Part shown: positions 1 through 11,220 of the stretch, piece by piece
How the letters are laid out: the number at the start of each line of letters is the position of its first letter
Position numbering within the stretch: the first letter of the stretch is position 1
Assembly: GCA_023634235.1 (NCBI GenBank)
Contig: JAMKCF010000003.1
Location: forward strand, 24,026,742 to 24,090,741
DNA from: Pisaster brevispinus
Lineage: Eukaryota; Echinodermata; Asteroidea; Forcipulatida; Asteriidae
Direction: 5' to 3'
Length of the DNA stretch: 64,000 nucleotides
Position numbers and translations under genes: made by a program
Notes under the pieces: generated by a model
What the model was told of the DNA's origin: nothing
Seen by the model: only the letters and a program-made list of their open reading frames with translations
Database searches by the model: none

Positions 1-582
1 TTTGATTTACAGATATTAAAATGTGTTTGAAAAAGAAATGTTGACTAAATTCACACGACGTCATCGATCATCGCAATAATAATTGGTTGCGCCATTTTGG
101 GAGTCGACATTTTATATCACCATAGAGAAAGCCTACGCGGCGTTTACACGCTTACCGGAACTTGTTGATTCCTAAAATGGGGTATGGACACGGAGTATGC
201 AAGGAGCAGCGCTTAAAAATTTAAGACTGCGGGGCTTGCAGCTCAAAATTTTTATTGGACCAGAAAATTTATTTTCAAGACAAAATCAAAGTTAGTTAAA
301 CAAGCACTAAGAGAGATTATGTCCCATTTGTCTTACGTGTAAGCTTGCTTTGATACCTAATTTAGTGTTATTGTCAGATTCGTAGTCAACATTTTTTTCA
401 CAAAGATATTACACAATGAGGTAGCCCATTATTATTCAATTAAAAACCCAGGACCACTTGGCTTGTCTGGTTGTGAGTTTACTGGCCTATAAACAAGCTG
501 TTTTTATTTTTCGATCATACTGGCTAAATTTAGAGGCCTAATAATAATCATATGAATGGTTTGGTTGTTTGTTTCTTTGAAG
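1..582. other. Intron or 5' flank of the EMI/collagen gene, no feature seen
   Basis: This is AT-rich sequence before the first visible exon. It ends in a pyrimidine-rich tract and an AG acceptor at 581-582. No other exon was recognised here. The signal peptide and first half of the EMI domain must lie to the left of the window. Confidence 0.5.
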
Positions 583-680
583 GATAATGTTTCGACCTCG
601 ATATTACGTTGGAATTCGTACCGTGGAAACAACTGAACGAAGGTGCTGTCCAGGATTCAGCGGGCCCAACTGTGACAGAG
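583..680 (+). CDS. EMID1/COL26A1-like: Exon: C-terminal half of EMI domain
   Basis: The acceptor is a tttgaag ending at 582 and the donor is GTAAGG at 681. The frame reads [20 protein letters not shown] and then [12 protein letters not shown]. The paired Cys, CPG and Cys near the end match the last conserved block of EMI domains. The exon begins with the third base of a codon and ends after the first base of a Val codon. The ORF starting at an ATG inside this stretch in another frame is a shadow. Confidence 0.85.
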
Positions 681-3600
681 GTAAGGGGTTCCCAAATAGC
701 TCTTACATTTTATAAGCTTGAATGTCATAATATCAATGTATTTACTATTTTCCTTCGACGCCCAGACAACAGTGTATTCGTTTCTTCACTCACTCCAGAA
801 TATCTCATAAAAAAAGTAAATGGTGGCATGACAGGAGTGCATGCTGTAAAGGGGCTTTTAGGAGAAATGCAAACGGAAATTAGTTTTAATTTGCCAGAAG
901 TGACCCCTTAGAAGAAATGGTGCACCCCCTGTGGCCACCCCTACAATTTTACCCTAGTTTCAGTGCTGCTCTCAACTTACCATTTTCATTTTAAAAAGAA
1001 ATCAAACCAAAAACCACCACAGGTGAATGCGTCAATTAAATTCAAGTGAACATTTCATCACGTGGCCACAACTCTTTAGCACTGAATGCCAACACATGCA
1101 AGACCTAAAATGGAGTCTAAGCGAGTAGTGTTGTCAAGGTCACCAAAGACCCGGAAATGGCTTATTTTTCATGATTTTGACACTTTGTAACAGTTCAAAG
1201 TGCCCATCCCTCTCTGTTTACATTCTGTCAATTCTGTCAACCTTTCTGGAAAGGTGTGAATTTTATTTGACCTAAATTTAGGGAGATAAAGTGGCAGTCA
1301 GATACAGAATTTTTTTAATTTAATAATTATTAAAAAGGAAACCAAAAAAACAAAAAAAACACCATAGGCAAGTGGCACCCAGACTGGATCCGCGTGTAGT
1401 TTCCTTTCAAACTAATTTAAGTTGTACATTCATTTGACCAGTTCGGGATCACTTTTTGGATTCACATTGTTTTTGGTTGCAATCTCTTTGACATTTTAAA
1501 CAAAAAAGTTTATCAGTTTACCTAAACATGTTATAAAACTCACCAAGTATCCACTGACAAAAAAAGATTAGTACATTTGAAGAGGCTTTGAGAAAAGTAT
1601 TGTCACCTGTTTGACCAGTTCAGGATCAGTTGATTCTATTCTGAATCAGTAGCTTGCCCTCTATTGCAAACCAATACTCCCATTCATAAAACTGTCTCTC
1701 AAGGACACAAACTTCACAAGTGTGTTGGCATGGACATGGACTTCCTTTCTCCAGAGAATTTCATGCAAGTGTATTCAACAGCAGCGCAAAAATCCAGCAA
1801 CAAAAACACAAAACAACAGCAAAGGCAAATGAAAAGGTGAAGCACGCCTAAAAGCAACATTGACCCAAATATCTATTCTTACAGTCGCAATTTCCTCCTC
1901 CAAGTTTCATTTTCTCACAAAAAAACAATATTCCTACAAGAATTTGTTGAAGAAATGTACCTTAAAAGCAACAAATAAACTTTCGACTGCAGCAGTAAGA
2001 TTTTACCTCCACTGAGTGCGGCACCATTTGACGCAATGAGAGATGCTGAGTAGTGAGTGATCCCGAACTGGTCAAGGGTACGATGCCCCCCGAAAGACGA
2101 TTTTGGTAATTTTGTCTCCTCAAAAAAACAAGACGACTGCTCAGTATTTACCTGAAATATTTTTAGCACATTCTAAGCATTTAACATAAATTGTATTCGC
2201 CCTGTGGCGTTCAAATTTTAAAGGTGAGAAGTTTTAACAGCGTTTTTCAACCAACATTTAAAAAAAAAATAATGATCAAAATCGCAGACAAACTTCAAGA
2301 AAATTGCCATAATTTATTTGTTGATGAAGTTTGGAACCTTATTTTGGGTTTGTTGGTTTATTGCATGTTATTCTTCACATGTATCAACAGAAATTGGTAA
2401 TGTGAGAAGTAACTTAATTATGGGGTTGTTGCAAAGTTGAAGTGATCCCGAACTGGTCAAATGACTGTATTTGTAGTCTGAATAATGAACCCAACACTGT
2501 CACAATTGTAACAACTTCACTCGTCATTCTTCTTCCATTCTTGCTAATGCTTACATGTTTAATGCACCTTTTTCCTGACTTTTTTTCAAGTAACGCAATT
2601 TTTTTACAATATACTGCATTCGGTGTTAAGAAACTAATCTTGTAATTCTACAAAATGGCAATTCATTTGAAATAATTTGATAAAACGCACTCACCGCTTC
2701 GATGCCTTTTCTTTCATCATCGGCACTTGTTTTCTTTGCCCGTACATGTTGTTAACATGCCATAAGTATTTCCAGAGAGTAATTAGCACAAAATGTAACC
2801 GAACACAAGTTTTTGAAGCTTCTGCTCGCATTCCTGACGAACCGAAAGCAATAAATATTGTCCTCTCTGACACGTTCATCTTGTTCTCGAGTAAACGGCG
2901 ACTTGTAAAGCAGAAATGCTGTTGTTTTCCATCATAGTCGTAGACAACAATGTTCCAACAAAAATGGCGTGCTGTATTTTTATGTGACTACAGTACAAAC
3001 ATGGTCGCCGCCGTTCACTACACACTGTATTTACGTGCGCCTTTATCATGCGTTGTAATCGTGGTGTTAGCACCTGTTTGCGCACTTTTGACCAATCACA
3101 AACGGGCTCGCACAATAGCTTATTTCTTATTCAGATTCTTTGGAATGGCTGTTGAAATTCCATAGCGTTCAACCTCAGACCTTTTGTATATGGATTAGTT
3201 GAATAGTTTGCTCATTCTAGTCTTAACTTGTTTACAAGGTTATCTACCACTAACAAAACTTCACATTTGTAGAAATCATTAAACAATTCTATCAAGGTAT
3301 AACCAACAAGTACGATGACAAATCTCACATATTTTCCTCTTTCACAAATATTTTGTAATGGCAACTTTGCTGGCATTAATTTTTGCTTTTTGCTTTTCGG
3401 GGTGCCTTCCTTTCTTTTTTCCTAATTTATTCTTCTCTTTTCTCCTTAACCCCGAAACCATTTAAAACCCCTCTCACAGTGTGCTTCAATTGTTCCCAAA
3501 TAGAAGATCTACGGCACAAAGTGGACCTTTTGGTGAGTATTTCTTAGTTTGTTTCTTCTCAACATTTTTTTGAATTGATTTATTATTTTTCCATTGTGGA

Positions 3601-6600
3601 TATAAACTGTTTGCACTGACGCCACAAAGGGCTACTGTCAACCCACGGTCTGCTTGGTCAAAAGCAGAGTGTTACACAATCATCAGATCACATATTTCCC
3701 TCACACCATCGAGCACTCGTAAATACTTGTTCTTTATAAAAACTTAATAAAACTGTTGGTTTAAATTGTGTGTGTGTGTGTTTTTTTTCTTTCTTTTTTC
3801 TACAATTATGTCAAAAAGCATAAAGCATTAGAATATTCGCCTGACATAACTCATATTTAAGTATATTTTATTCGTATTATTGTTAAGTTTGAATTTGACT
3901 TTGATAAGACTTAAAATGCTTGTACGGTTTTGTGTAATTTTGTACATCACTTATAATTACCAAGTTCCATGGTTGATAAAACGAATGGCACCCGCATTAG
4001 TGCTATAATTTCACCTTATTGAGTTGATTAGTTTGGTAATTTATCTTTTCATTTAAAAAAAAAAAAAATTACCGTACCTGTATAATGGTTGTCTTTCACT
4101 CTAGATGACAGGTTCATATTCACCACAGGTGGCCTCTTCGGATTCTGTCAATCACATTCCGGCCGGTGCACCACAGCCCGGCATCCCATCGGTCCACACC
4201 GTGAGCGGTCCACCAGGCCCTGTTGGCCCCCGGGGACCTGTTGGAGCCAGAGGGCTGATGGGTCATCCTGGACAGCCCGGACCTATTGGACAGAACGGTC
4301 TGCCCGGCGAGGATGGAGCACCGGGGGTCGATGGACGGCCAGGGGAGGTTGGCCCTCGTGGACCCATGGGGCCCCCAGGACCCCCTGGTCCAGCTGCGCC
4401 AGGTAGAGTAAACTAGACGGAACGTCAGCAAAATTATGTTATTGTAGGATTTTATATACAACCTGCGACAGCTCAGTGGACAGCTGAGTAGATGAAAACT
4501 TTAAATGTGATATTTTATGGCAATATTGCTTTCTATCAACTTTTGATATGAAGAAAGGGTTCCTTCTCAAAAATCGTTCAGCTTTTTTAAAAACTTGTGT
4601 GGGAATTGTGACACAAAATGTCCATATGACCAATGTAGTAACTTGCCTGCCAAGAAAATGCCCTGGAATGTACAAGGTCACTATTTGTGTACACAAAGGT
4701 TACATAGTTTATAAATTTAAATTTCTCAGCTGTTCACTGTACTTAACTGTACTGCAAAAGATTCATAAAAGCTGATTGAGATTGTCTACTTAAATTGATT
4801 TTTTTTTTAATTGTTCACTTTAACAGTGTTTTATATTCTCTTCCTTATGTATAGTTTATTATGTGACCACAAGTCGTAATAATTTTACCGTTTTTATGCT
4901 GGATAATGGAGAAGCCAAATCAGTGTAAATCAATTGTAACTGTTATTACTTACCCCGCCGGTAATTAAAACAAATGAATTAATTAACTAATTCAAAGTTT
5001 CTCTATTTTCTAATTAAGGTATACCTGGATTGCCAGGACCGCCAGGACCAATGGGATCCAATGGAAAAGCACATGGTCTTAATGTATCTGTAAGTATACT
5101 AATGATGAAACAATTACGGTTTAGAATATAGAATAAATAATTGAAATGAGGCAAAACTATATGCTTTACTAGACTTGGTTGATCGTTATTATTTTACTTT
5201 TATTTTCGTTAAAATTATTTTTAACAGTTTTTTTCTATCCCATCCAATGTAAAACTGTGAAAGTAAAAAAAAAATCGCATTCCCGACAATCACCTCTGCT
5301 CGTATATAGAATTCACATTATGCATGTTGTAAGGTCAACATGTAGTTCGTTTGTGGGTCAACCACCACACAGGGGATATTTTAAAACATAGCGTCTTCAT
5401 TGTTTGCTTGGAATCTCAGGAGTGCTGTTGAGGACTTTAGTTGGGGGGGGTTGTTTCTGTACAAGAGGAAAGAGTGTGTTAAAAATAATAATAATAATAA
5501 AGACATTTATAACGCGCAAAACATATCCACCCAAAGGATGCTCAAGGCGCTCACAAGAAGAATAGTAAATAAATAGTAATTAAATATGACGTGTCATCAG
5601 GTGAGAATGGGGACATCGGGGTATACCCTCTGCCCCATATCGGGCACGGTATACTAGACAAACTTCACATCTTAAACTGGCATTGGTTGTTATTTCCTCA
5701 TTGTGGTGTCATTTCTTTCTTCAGGCTGTTGAGCTCGAGGCTCTTCTACTGGAAATAGCTCATCTAAGAGACAGAGTCTCAATCTTAGAACACATCATTA
5801 TAATACAGAAAGGTGAGAAATGAGAACCCAGGCCCCTCTTCCCCTCCCCCAAGAAGCTTGGAAATCATTTATTGATGGAGTGAGGATTTATGGAAGTGGA
5901 TCTTTAGAAACAAAATCAGGATTCAAGTCAATGTGTGCGTATAGGATAGTATACAAATATTGACTGCTTCGAGTGCTATGGTTAAAACTACGACTCCCGA
6001 GGTGATCCCCGGAGCGTTCTATTTTCCCTCGGCTGCGCCTCGGGAAAATGGAACGGTCCGGGGATCACCGAGGGAGTCGGAGTTTTAACCATAGCACGAG
6101 TAAAAGCAGTCAATATTTGTTTTATAACACCCCCAACAGACTATTTATCATCCTCGTACACGTAACGTTCGTACGCGCATTTCAGATACACAGATGCACA
6201 ACTGATTGAGTTCGAGGTGGGTAAAAAAGACGTCTGGGTACTGCGCGCGCCATGTAATAGTCGACTATTCCATGGCAAACGACTATCACACGGCCGCCGG
6301 GTTTCTAGTAAAACTAAGACATATCATGTGACGCGCTCTAAACCAATGAAAAGGCAGAATTTTGTAAGGGGTGTTATAATTCCCGATAGACGCCATTGTT
6401 ACGGGTTGGCTTTGAGTTGCTGCTACGCGGCCAAAGTGGACCAATCATGCAATGAATTCCTGCGGCCCTACGCGGTACGCAAAACGTTTGTGCGTTCAGG
6501 AAATGACAATCATTGCCACTAAAGATGGTCAACTATACATTGTGTAACTATACATTGTGTGATGTCACAGGGCCTGCTTTTGCTTCTGATAAGCACTACA

Positions 6601-7388
6601 ACCGAGACATTGTGTGCGTCCTTTTTGACGCTGAAATCCTTTTGATTCTAAATATCGTTTTACGCAAATCAGTCCAGTTCATTATAGGATAAGGCCCATG
6701 TGCGACAGGCCAAAAGTACAATTTCCTTCCAAGCATTAGAGTAACACAAATGGATATAGACATTTCAATTATTAACTTTTTAGAAACTTGAAAACAAAGC
6801 AATGGCAGCATAAACGTAACACACTATCTTGTATCGTTTTCATGGAATATAATTTGAGATAGCTAATTCTTGGAACATTTGCCTCTAAAACACTCTCTTA
6901 ATTATCACAAATTTGACCTGGGAAATTTGACCTGGGAAAAGATGACTATATGAAAAGGATATTCTCTTTTTTGTTGTCTTAACTTGAGGAAACAAAAGTA
7001 CTGTGTTATAAGACTTGAGAAGTTAGTAATGAACTTAATTAATTCCTACGTTGTCGTCTCTCCACCAACAGGAGGTATCCCAAACAACGAGGCTTCCATC
7101 AACCCGCTCTTCCCAGTCAACCCCAGTACAGACGGCTTCTTGGAGACCCCAAACGCCCCCACCGAGATCCCCCAAGTCGAGAAACCGGGCATCCTCATTC
7201 TACCCTCTCAAATAGGAGGAACGGTCGAGCCGGATTCCGCATCTGGGAACGGGGATCAACAGGACTTGAGTATATTTTCAGGATTGGATGAGAGCACGAG
7301 TATACACGCCTCGGATGTTCTGGCCCTCTCGGGGGAAAAGGAGAGTGTAATACGGACCGGGCAGGAAAACCCACCAAATGTCCCATGA
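583..7388 (+). CDS. EMID1/COL26A1-like: EMI-domain short collagen, 3' six coding exons (partial gene)
   Basis: Predicted secreted extracellular-matrix protein of the EMID1/COL26A1 family. Visible exons are 583-680, 3480-3532, 4105-4402, 5019-5089, 5725-5812 and 7072-7388, all with GT..AG borders and compatible phases, giving about 307 residues. Domain order: the C-terminal half of an EMI domain, with the family's [11 protein letters not shown] block; a short linker ([14 protein letters not shown]); 21 Gly-X-Y triplets; a two-residue interruption and about six more triplets; a coiled-coil segment ([12 protein letters not shown]); and an acidic, Pro/Ser-rich tail ending at a TGA at 7386-7388. 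EMID1 and COL26A1 share this order, including the R-V-x-ILE coiled coil after the collagen. The collagenous part is far too short for a fibrillar collagen. The 5' end, including the signal peptide, is outside the window. I cannot choose between the two vertebrate paralogues. Confidence 0.87.
681..3479 (+). other. Intron of the EMI/collagen gene, carries nested MITE
   Basis: This is a 2.8 kb intron between the EMI exon and the linker exon. It contains a nested inverted-repeat element (1430-2464, annotated separately). The remaining ORFs are short, lack splice logic and match nothing I recognise. Confidence 0.7.
1430..2464. mobile_element. Nested inverted-repeat element with 24-bp perfect termini
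   Basis: The left end (1430-1453) is the exact reverse complement of the right end (2441-2464). The core of both is accagttcgggatcact or its complement. A second, shorter pair of the same end sequence lies inside: one near 1611-1632 in the left orientation and one near 2060-2080 in the right orientation. This suggests one MITE inserted in another of the same family. No transposase ORF is present. The host is an intron of the collagen-type gene. Confidence 0.7.
3480..3532 (+). CDS. EMID1/COL26A1-like: Exon: linker between EMI and collagen regions
   Basis: Acceptor ctctcacag ends at 3479 and donor GTGAGT begins at 3533. The 53 nt complete the Val codon of the previous exon and encode [18 protein letters not shown], an amphipathic stretch with two Cys. 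EMID1-type proteins have a comparable Cys-rich/coiled segment here. The phase fits both neighbours exactly, which is the main support for so short an exon. Confidence 0.78.
3533..4104 (+). other. Intron, TG microsatellite near 3768-3782
   Basis: AT-rich intron with a short TG run followed by T/C tracts, and an A-run shortly before the acceptor at 4103-4104. Nothing else was recognised. Confidence 0.6.
4105..4402 (+). CDS. EMID1/COL26A1-like: Exon: main collagen triple-helix block
   Basis: Acceptor ctctag and donor GTAGAG at 4403. After about 34 residues of non-collagenous linker, the frame has 21 uninterrupted Gly-X-Y triplets rich in Pro (for example [16 protein letters not shown]), then Pro-Ala-Ala-Pro into the next exon. 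The high Pro at X and Y positions and the Arg/Glu/Asp at Y are typical of stable helices. The exon ends after the first base of a Gly codon. Confidence 0.92.
5019..5089 (+). CDS. EMID1/COL26A1-like: Exon: end of collagen helix
   Basis: Acceptor taattaag, donor GTAAGT at 5090. It encodes [20 protein letters not shown] and then LNVS. This continues the helix after the two-residue interruption and ends at phase 0. The 71 nt plus one carried base make exactly 24 codons. Confidence 0.88.
5090..5724 (+). other. Intron with fragment of a dispersed repeat
   Basis: The stretch around 5390-5660 (ggaatctcagg, G-run, ctgccccatatcgggca) recurs with the same order of landmarks around 10960-11150, so it is a dispersed repeat copy. 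No coding signal was seen. Confidence 0.5.
5725..5812 (+). CDS. EMID1/COL26A1-like: Exon: post-collagen coiled coil
   Basis: Acceptor tctttcttcag, donor GTGAGA at 5813. It encodes [20 protein letters not shown] followed by LEHIIIIQK, a leucine-heptad helix. EMID1/COL26A1 proteins carry a similar segment after their collagen region, probably for trimer formation (inference). The exon ends in phase 1. Confidence 0.86.
5813..7071 (+). other. Last intron of the collagen-type gene, with a palindromic repeat element
   Basis: It holds the palindrome at 5953-6120 and the linked repeat to about 6379. The rest (6380-7071) is AT-rich without an exon that fits the frame. The 101-aa ORF at 6217-6522 lies mostly in the repeat. 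Confidence 0.6.
5953..6379. repeat. Dispersed element with 168-bp near-perfect palindrome
   Basis: 5953-6120 is an inverted repeat. acaaatattgactgctt at the left end is mirrored at 6104-6120, and both arms share tgctatggttaaaac, gactccc and gtgatccccgga with few mismatches. The right-hand part up to tgtaaggggtgttataa (6379) recurs with the same landmarks at 60846-61259, so both parts belong to a dispersed family. Confidence 0.7.
7072..7388 (+). CDS. EMID1/COL26A1-like: Terminal exon: acidic Pro/Ser-rich tail and stop
   Basis: Acceptor ctccaccaacag, stop TGA at 7386-7388. It encodes a 105-residue low-complexity tail rich in Pro, Ser, Glu and Asn ([20 protein letters not shown] at its start). 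No domain or ER-retention signal is seen. The tail is not obviously conserved with vertebrate members. Confidence 0.82.
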
Positions 7389-7732
7389 AAAAAACAAGGA
7401 CAAAAAATGTAACTGTACGGAAAAATACAAGGAACTTTCCAGCTTAGTCTACTGTGTACTATTGTGAATGCTGGAGGCATGCCTTTGCACAATGATTGAA
7501 CAATCCAGAATGTCAAGTAAATCATGTCTGATTGATATCATTTATAAAGTTCCAGACTAAAATTTTGTCTCAAGATAGGGTTTAAGACAATCAGACATTT
7601 TGACCTGAAAGAAGATACTCTGCCATTTTGAAGTTATAGCTGAACTTACTATATATTCAGTATTACATTGCATGTTTTATTTCTTTGAACTGAACAATGC
7701 AATGGCAAACACAATTCTTGCACTATAATAAA
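7389..7732 (+). terminator. 3' UTR with AATAAA polyadenylation signal
   Basis: The first canonical AATAAA after the stop is at 7727-7732 (339 nt downstream). Another AATAAA lies near 7843. The transcript end itself cannot be seen. Confidence 0.5.
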
Positions 7733-8840
7733 AATAATTACCTTTTTTAATGCATAGTAAGTAAACTATTCAAGTAGAAATCTAACTATTTTAGAAGTAA
7801 AGAACGAAGGGTTTTCACAATGGTTAGTTAGCGTGGAACGAAATAAATCACAGGTGATGTTTTTGACTTAAATTATAGCAGTATTATGCACACAAACAAT
7901 ATTTATATAAATATAAAACCAAAATATTTCTTTTGCTTTTAAGAATGCCTGGAAATTCAACCCCCTTTAGGAATAAGTATAAAGTTGAACAAGAATTCAG
8001 AAGTTTGATAAAAAAAACCTGAAAAACGTTAATCATTTGGCTATCTACCTCACAAGAAACAGCCGTCAATTTTTAAATCAAAAAAGTTTATAAAAAAATA
8101 AAAAACGGACGTCACTTTTTTTCTCTCACTACATTCTGGTACCTCTATGATTGTGACCATAATATTAATGAAACTACAACTATTTGCTGTGCCTTCAAGG
8201 AACGAGACAAGAAATAACCTTAAGTTTGGAATGTTCTTTAATTTACGCTAAAATTACTACTAACTATAATTCTGCTCTAATGTTAAATGGTAATGTTCCA
8301 TATTGATGTTTAAAACCAAAATGCTTTATTCTGGTATGTTGTTCAAAAAATTATCAAATACTTCATAATTGTCAAAAAACAGTTAATTTTACCACGCTTT
8401 GCCCTATTCGTAAGTCTTTAAATAGCTTTAAATCGCAACATTAATTTTATTCACTCGAAGTATTTTTGCTGTCCATTGTCGGTTGGATGATAGCCACTAA
8501 AATGAGACGAATAAAATAGGTCCATAATGGTGTGTTGAAAAATTCTAGTGACATCAATCACTTTTGGAAAAATGCTAAACATTGTGGATTTCAATCTTTT
8601 AAAAAGACGTTCGGGCTTGAATTAAAAACAACTTTAATTGAGGTAAAATTTGGGAACAACATTATAAATAACAGTATTTGCTTTACAAAATATGTCTTGT
8701 TACTGCTCGTCTTTGTAAAATATTGTTTTTGTTATCCCAAAATATGTTTCTATCAAACTGCCCTCTTTAACAAAAATAAGCCCTGTTAAATATGACTAAA
8801 AAGCATAATCATTATGAAAACAATTTGATTAATGCTACTA
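7733..8840. other. Intergenic, AT-rich, no gene seen
   Basis: Short ORFs only (for example 8532-8789), with high A/T and no homology I can recognise. It lies between the collagen-type gene and the minisatellite. Confidence 0.6.
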
Positions 8841-9800
8841 TTGTACCTTGTACCTTGTGCTATCCAGAGCGAGGATTTTCTGTAGGCTGGTACCAAATGC
8901 ATCATCCATCCATTACAGGGTACCTGCTTGTACCTTGTACCTTGTGCCATCCAGAGCAAGGACTTTCTCTGGGCTGGTACCAAATGCATCAACCATCTAT
9001 TACAGGGTACCAATTTGTACCTTGTACCTTGTGCCTTCCAGAGCGAGGACTTTCTGTAGGCTGGTACCAAATGCATCATCAATCCATTACAGGGTACCTG
9101 CTTGTACCTTGTACCTTGTGCCATCCAGAGCGAGGACTTTCTGTAGGCTGGTACCAAATGCATCATCAATCCATTACAGGGTACCTTGTACATTGTACCT
9201 TGTGCCATCCAGAGCGATGACTTTCTGTAGGCTGGTACCAAATGCATCATCCATCTATTACAGGGTACCTACTTGTACCTTGTACCTTGTACCATCCAGA
9301 GCAAGGACTTTCTGTAGGCTGGTACCAAATGCATCATCAATCCATCACTGGGTACCTTGTACATTGTACCTTGTGCCATCCAGAGCAAGGATGTCTCTAT
9401 GCTGGTACCTAATGCATCAACTATCCACTACAGGGTACCTTGTACATTGCACCTTGTACCATACAGAGCTAGGGCTTTCTCCAGGTTGGTACCGATTGCG
9501 TCATCCATCCACTACAGGGTACCTTGTACATTGTACCTTGTACCATACAGAGCTAGGGCTTTCTTCAGGTTGGTACCGATTGCGTCATCCATCCAGTGCA
9601 GGGTACCCTGTACCCTGTACCTTGTACCTTGTACCATATAGAGCTAGGGCTTCCTTCAGGTTGGTACCGATTGCGTCATCCATCCAGTGCAGGGTACCCT
9701 GTACCTTCTACCTTGTACCATACATAGCAAGGTCTTTCTCCAAGCTTGTACCAAAGGCATTATCCACCCACTGCAGGGCACCTTGTACCTGGTGCCATAC
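8841..9800. repeat. Minisatellite, about 11 units of 83-91 bp
   Basis: Each unit contains gtaccttgtaccttgtgcc, then ccagagc, actttct, ggctggtaccaaatgcat, catccat and tacagggtacc. Units drift from left to right: aatgcat becomes gattgcg in copies from about 9480 on. The unit is not a fixed multiple of 3. The long ORFs on both strands here (8848-9852 +, 8786-9250 -) are products of the repeat, not genes. Every unit keeps two or more GGTACC sites. Confidence 0.93.
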
Positions 9801-10358
9801 TGAAAGAGGGCCTGATAAAGGTTTACTATTAAATCATTTAATTACCTGTTAATTTTCAATGTCGTACTTTGTCTTTATTGCATGAATATTTTGGTTTTTT
9901 TTTGTTTATTTGTATTTATTGTTATTACTTTTTTTACATTTTTTTTTACACCTTTCATTTACTCCTTATACTATGTAAATACATTTTTCTTGTACTTTCT
10001 CTTGTATTATTTCTGGACTTAATTTAATGTTCTTTGCAAATACATGCTGCATTTTTATTTTTATTTTGTTTTATGTTCTTGTTGACTAAACATATTTCTT
10101 GTTGCTCGATCTCTTTCAACAAGAGAAAACAAAACATAAAACAACGATGGGAGTCCATCTTTAAAACATCAAAATAGCTAGAAAGCGGTAAGGGATTGCG
10201 TATTCATGCATTTATATTTTATGCAATACAATATTATAACAATCGTGTGTAATGTAGGGGAGGACTTTTGTATTTTTAGGCCTGTTGTTTTGTAACGGTC
10301 TTACTCCACCCTTTGGCACAACAACAGCCTGATCTCCATTCAAGAACTAAACAGTTAG
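9801..10358. other. Intergenic, no feature seen
   Basis: T-rich sequence without ORFs of note or recognised repeats. Confidence 0.5.
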
Positions 10359-10503
10359 ACCCTTTTCGAAAACACACCTGGGCTACGGCTCAGGCTCCGT
10401 CCGGCTATTTTGAAGCCCCGTACCAAAGCGCACGTTTTCAAAATAACTGACGAAGCCTAAGCCGGAGCCGAAGCCAAAAGTCGCGGTTTCGAAAAGGGGC
10501 CGT
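10359..10503. mobile_element. Foldback MITE, copy 1
   Basis: The left arm (cccttttcgaaaacac, ctgggctacggctcagg) and the right arm (aagcctaagccggagc, cggtttcgaaaagggg) are imperfect inverted repeats. A second copy with the same landmarks is at 24028-24140 inside an ACOX3 intron. It is non-coding. Confidence 0.65.
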
Positions 10504-11186
10504 TAAAATGGCAGGCTATACATTTTGGTGGCTGCATATCCCCCACCCACCGTCGATAGTACCCAGAGAGTTTTATCATTTACAGTGGCAAGTCTACTTG
10601 ATAACGTCATGACACTGTCGTCATGTTGATCTGCAGATCTAGATTCGTTTCCTCTGGTCTCTCACAAAACTGGGCCTCCAAAAAATGTCCGGACATATTG
10701 TTTCGAGTCTAAATTCAGTACTAATGACAGTATGAATTTAGAACGGTTACACGTAGGCCTATGCCAAATAAAACAGTTGAACATCTTAACGGTTTGGTGT
10801 ACTTGTTCTTGTTGTTTATTACAATTTTATCAGGTTTGTGTTTTGTGAATTAATCCATGCTATCATTGGTGTCGTGTCATGACCCTTGTCAAGGTCCCTG
10901 TGTTCATCAGCAATAATGAATAATGGGTGTCATTATTGCCGGTGACAATTTTGGCATTTGGTGCCCGATATGGGGCATTGTGGTACCCCCTTCTTTTTTG
11001 TTTTTACTGTTTGTATCTTAATTGTGTGCTTTGGAATCTCAGGAATTCTTAAGAGGGTTTAAAGGGGGAGGGGTACTTCTGTAAAAACAATGTTTTTAAA
11101 GTTTGGCCACATGGTAGGGGGTGTTCCCTCTGCCCCATATCGGGCAAGGTATACATTTCGCTTTGAGAAAAGCTACCCCCCCCCCC

Positions 11187-11220
<34 letters not shown>

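Noticed and set aside
609..911. 100-codon ORF starting inside the EMI exon
   Set aside because: It is in a different frame from the EMI reading and runs across the donor at 681 into the intron.
4089..4461. ORFs on both strands over the collagen exon
   Set aside because: Shadow frames of the Gly-X-Y coding frame; GC-rich codons remove stops in other frames.
8848..9852. 334-codon ORF and its minus-strand partner (8786-9250)
   Set aside because: Both are translations of the minisatellite. Unit length is variable, so frames shift between units.
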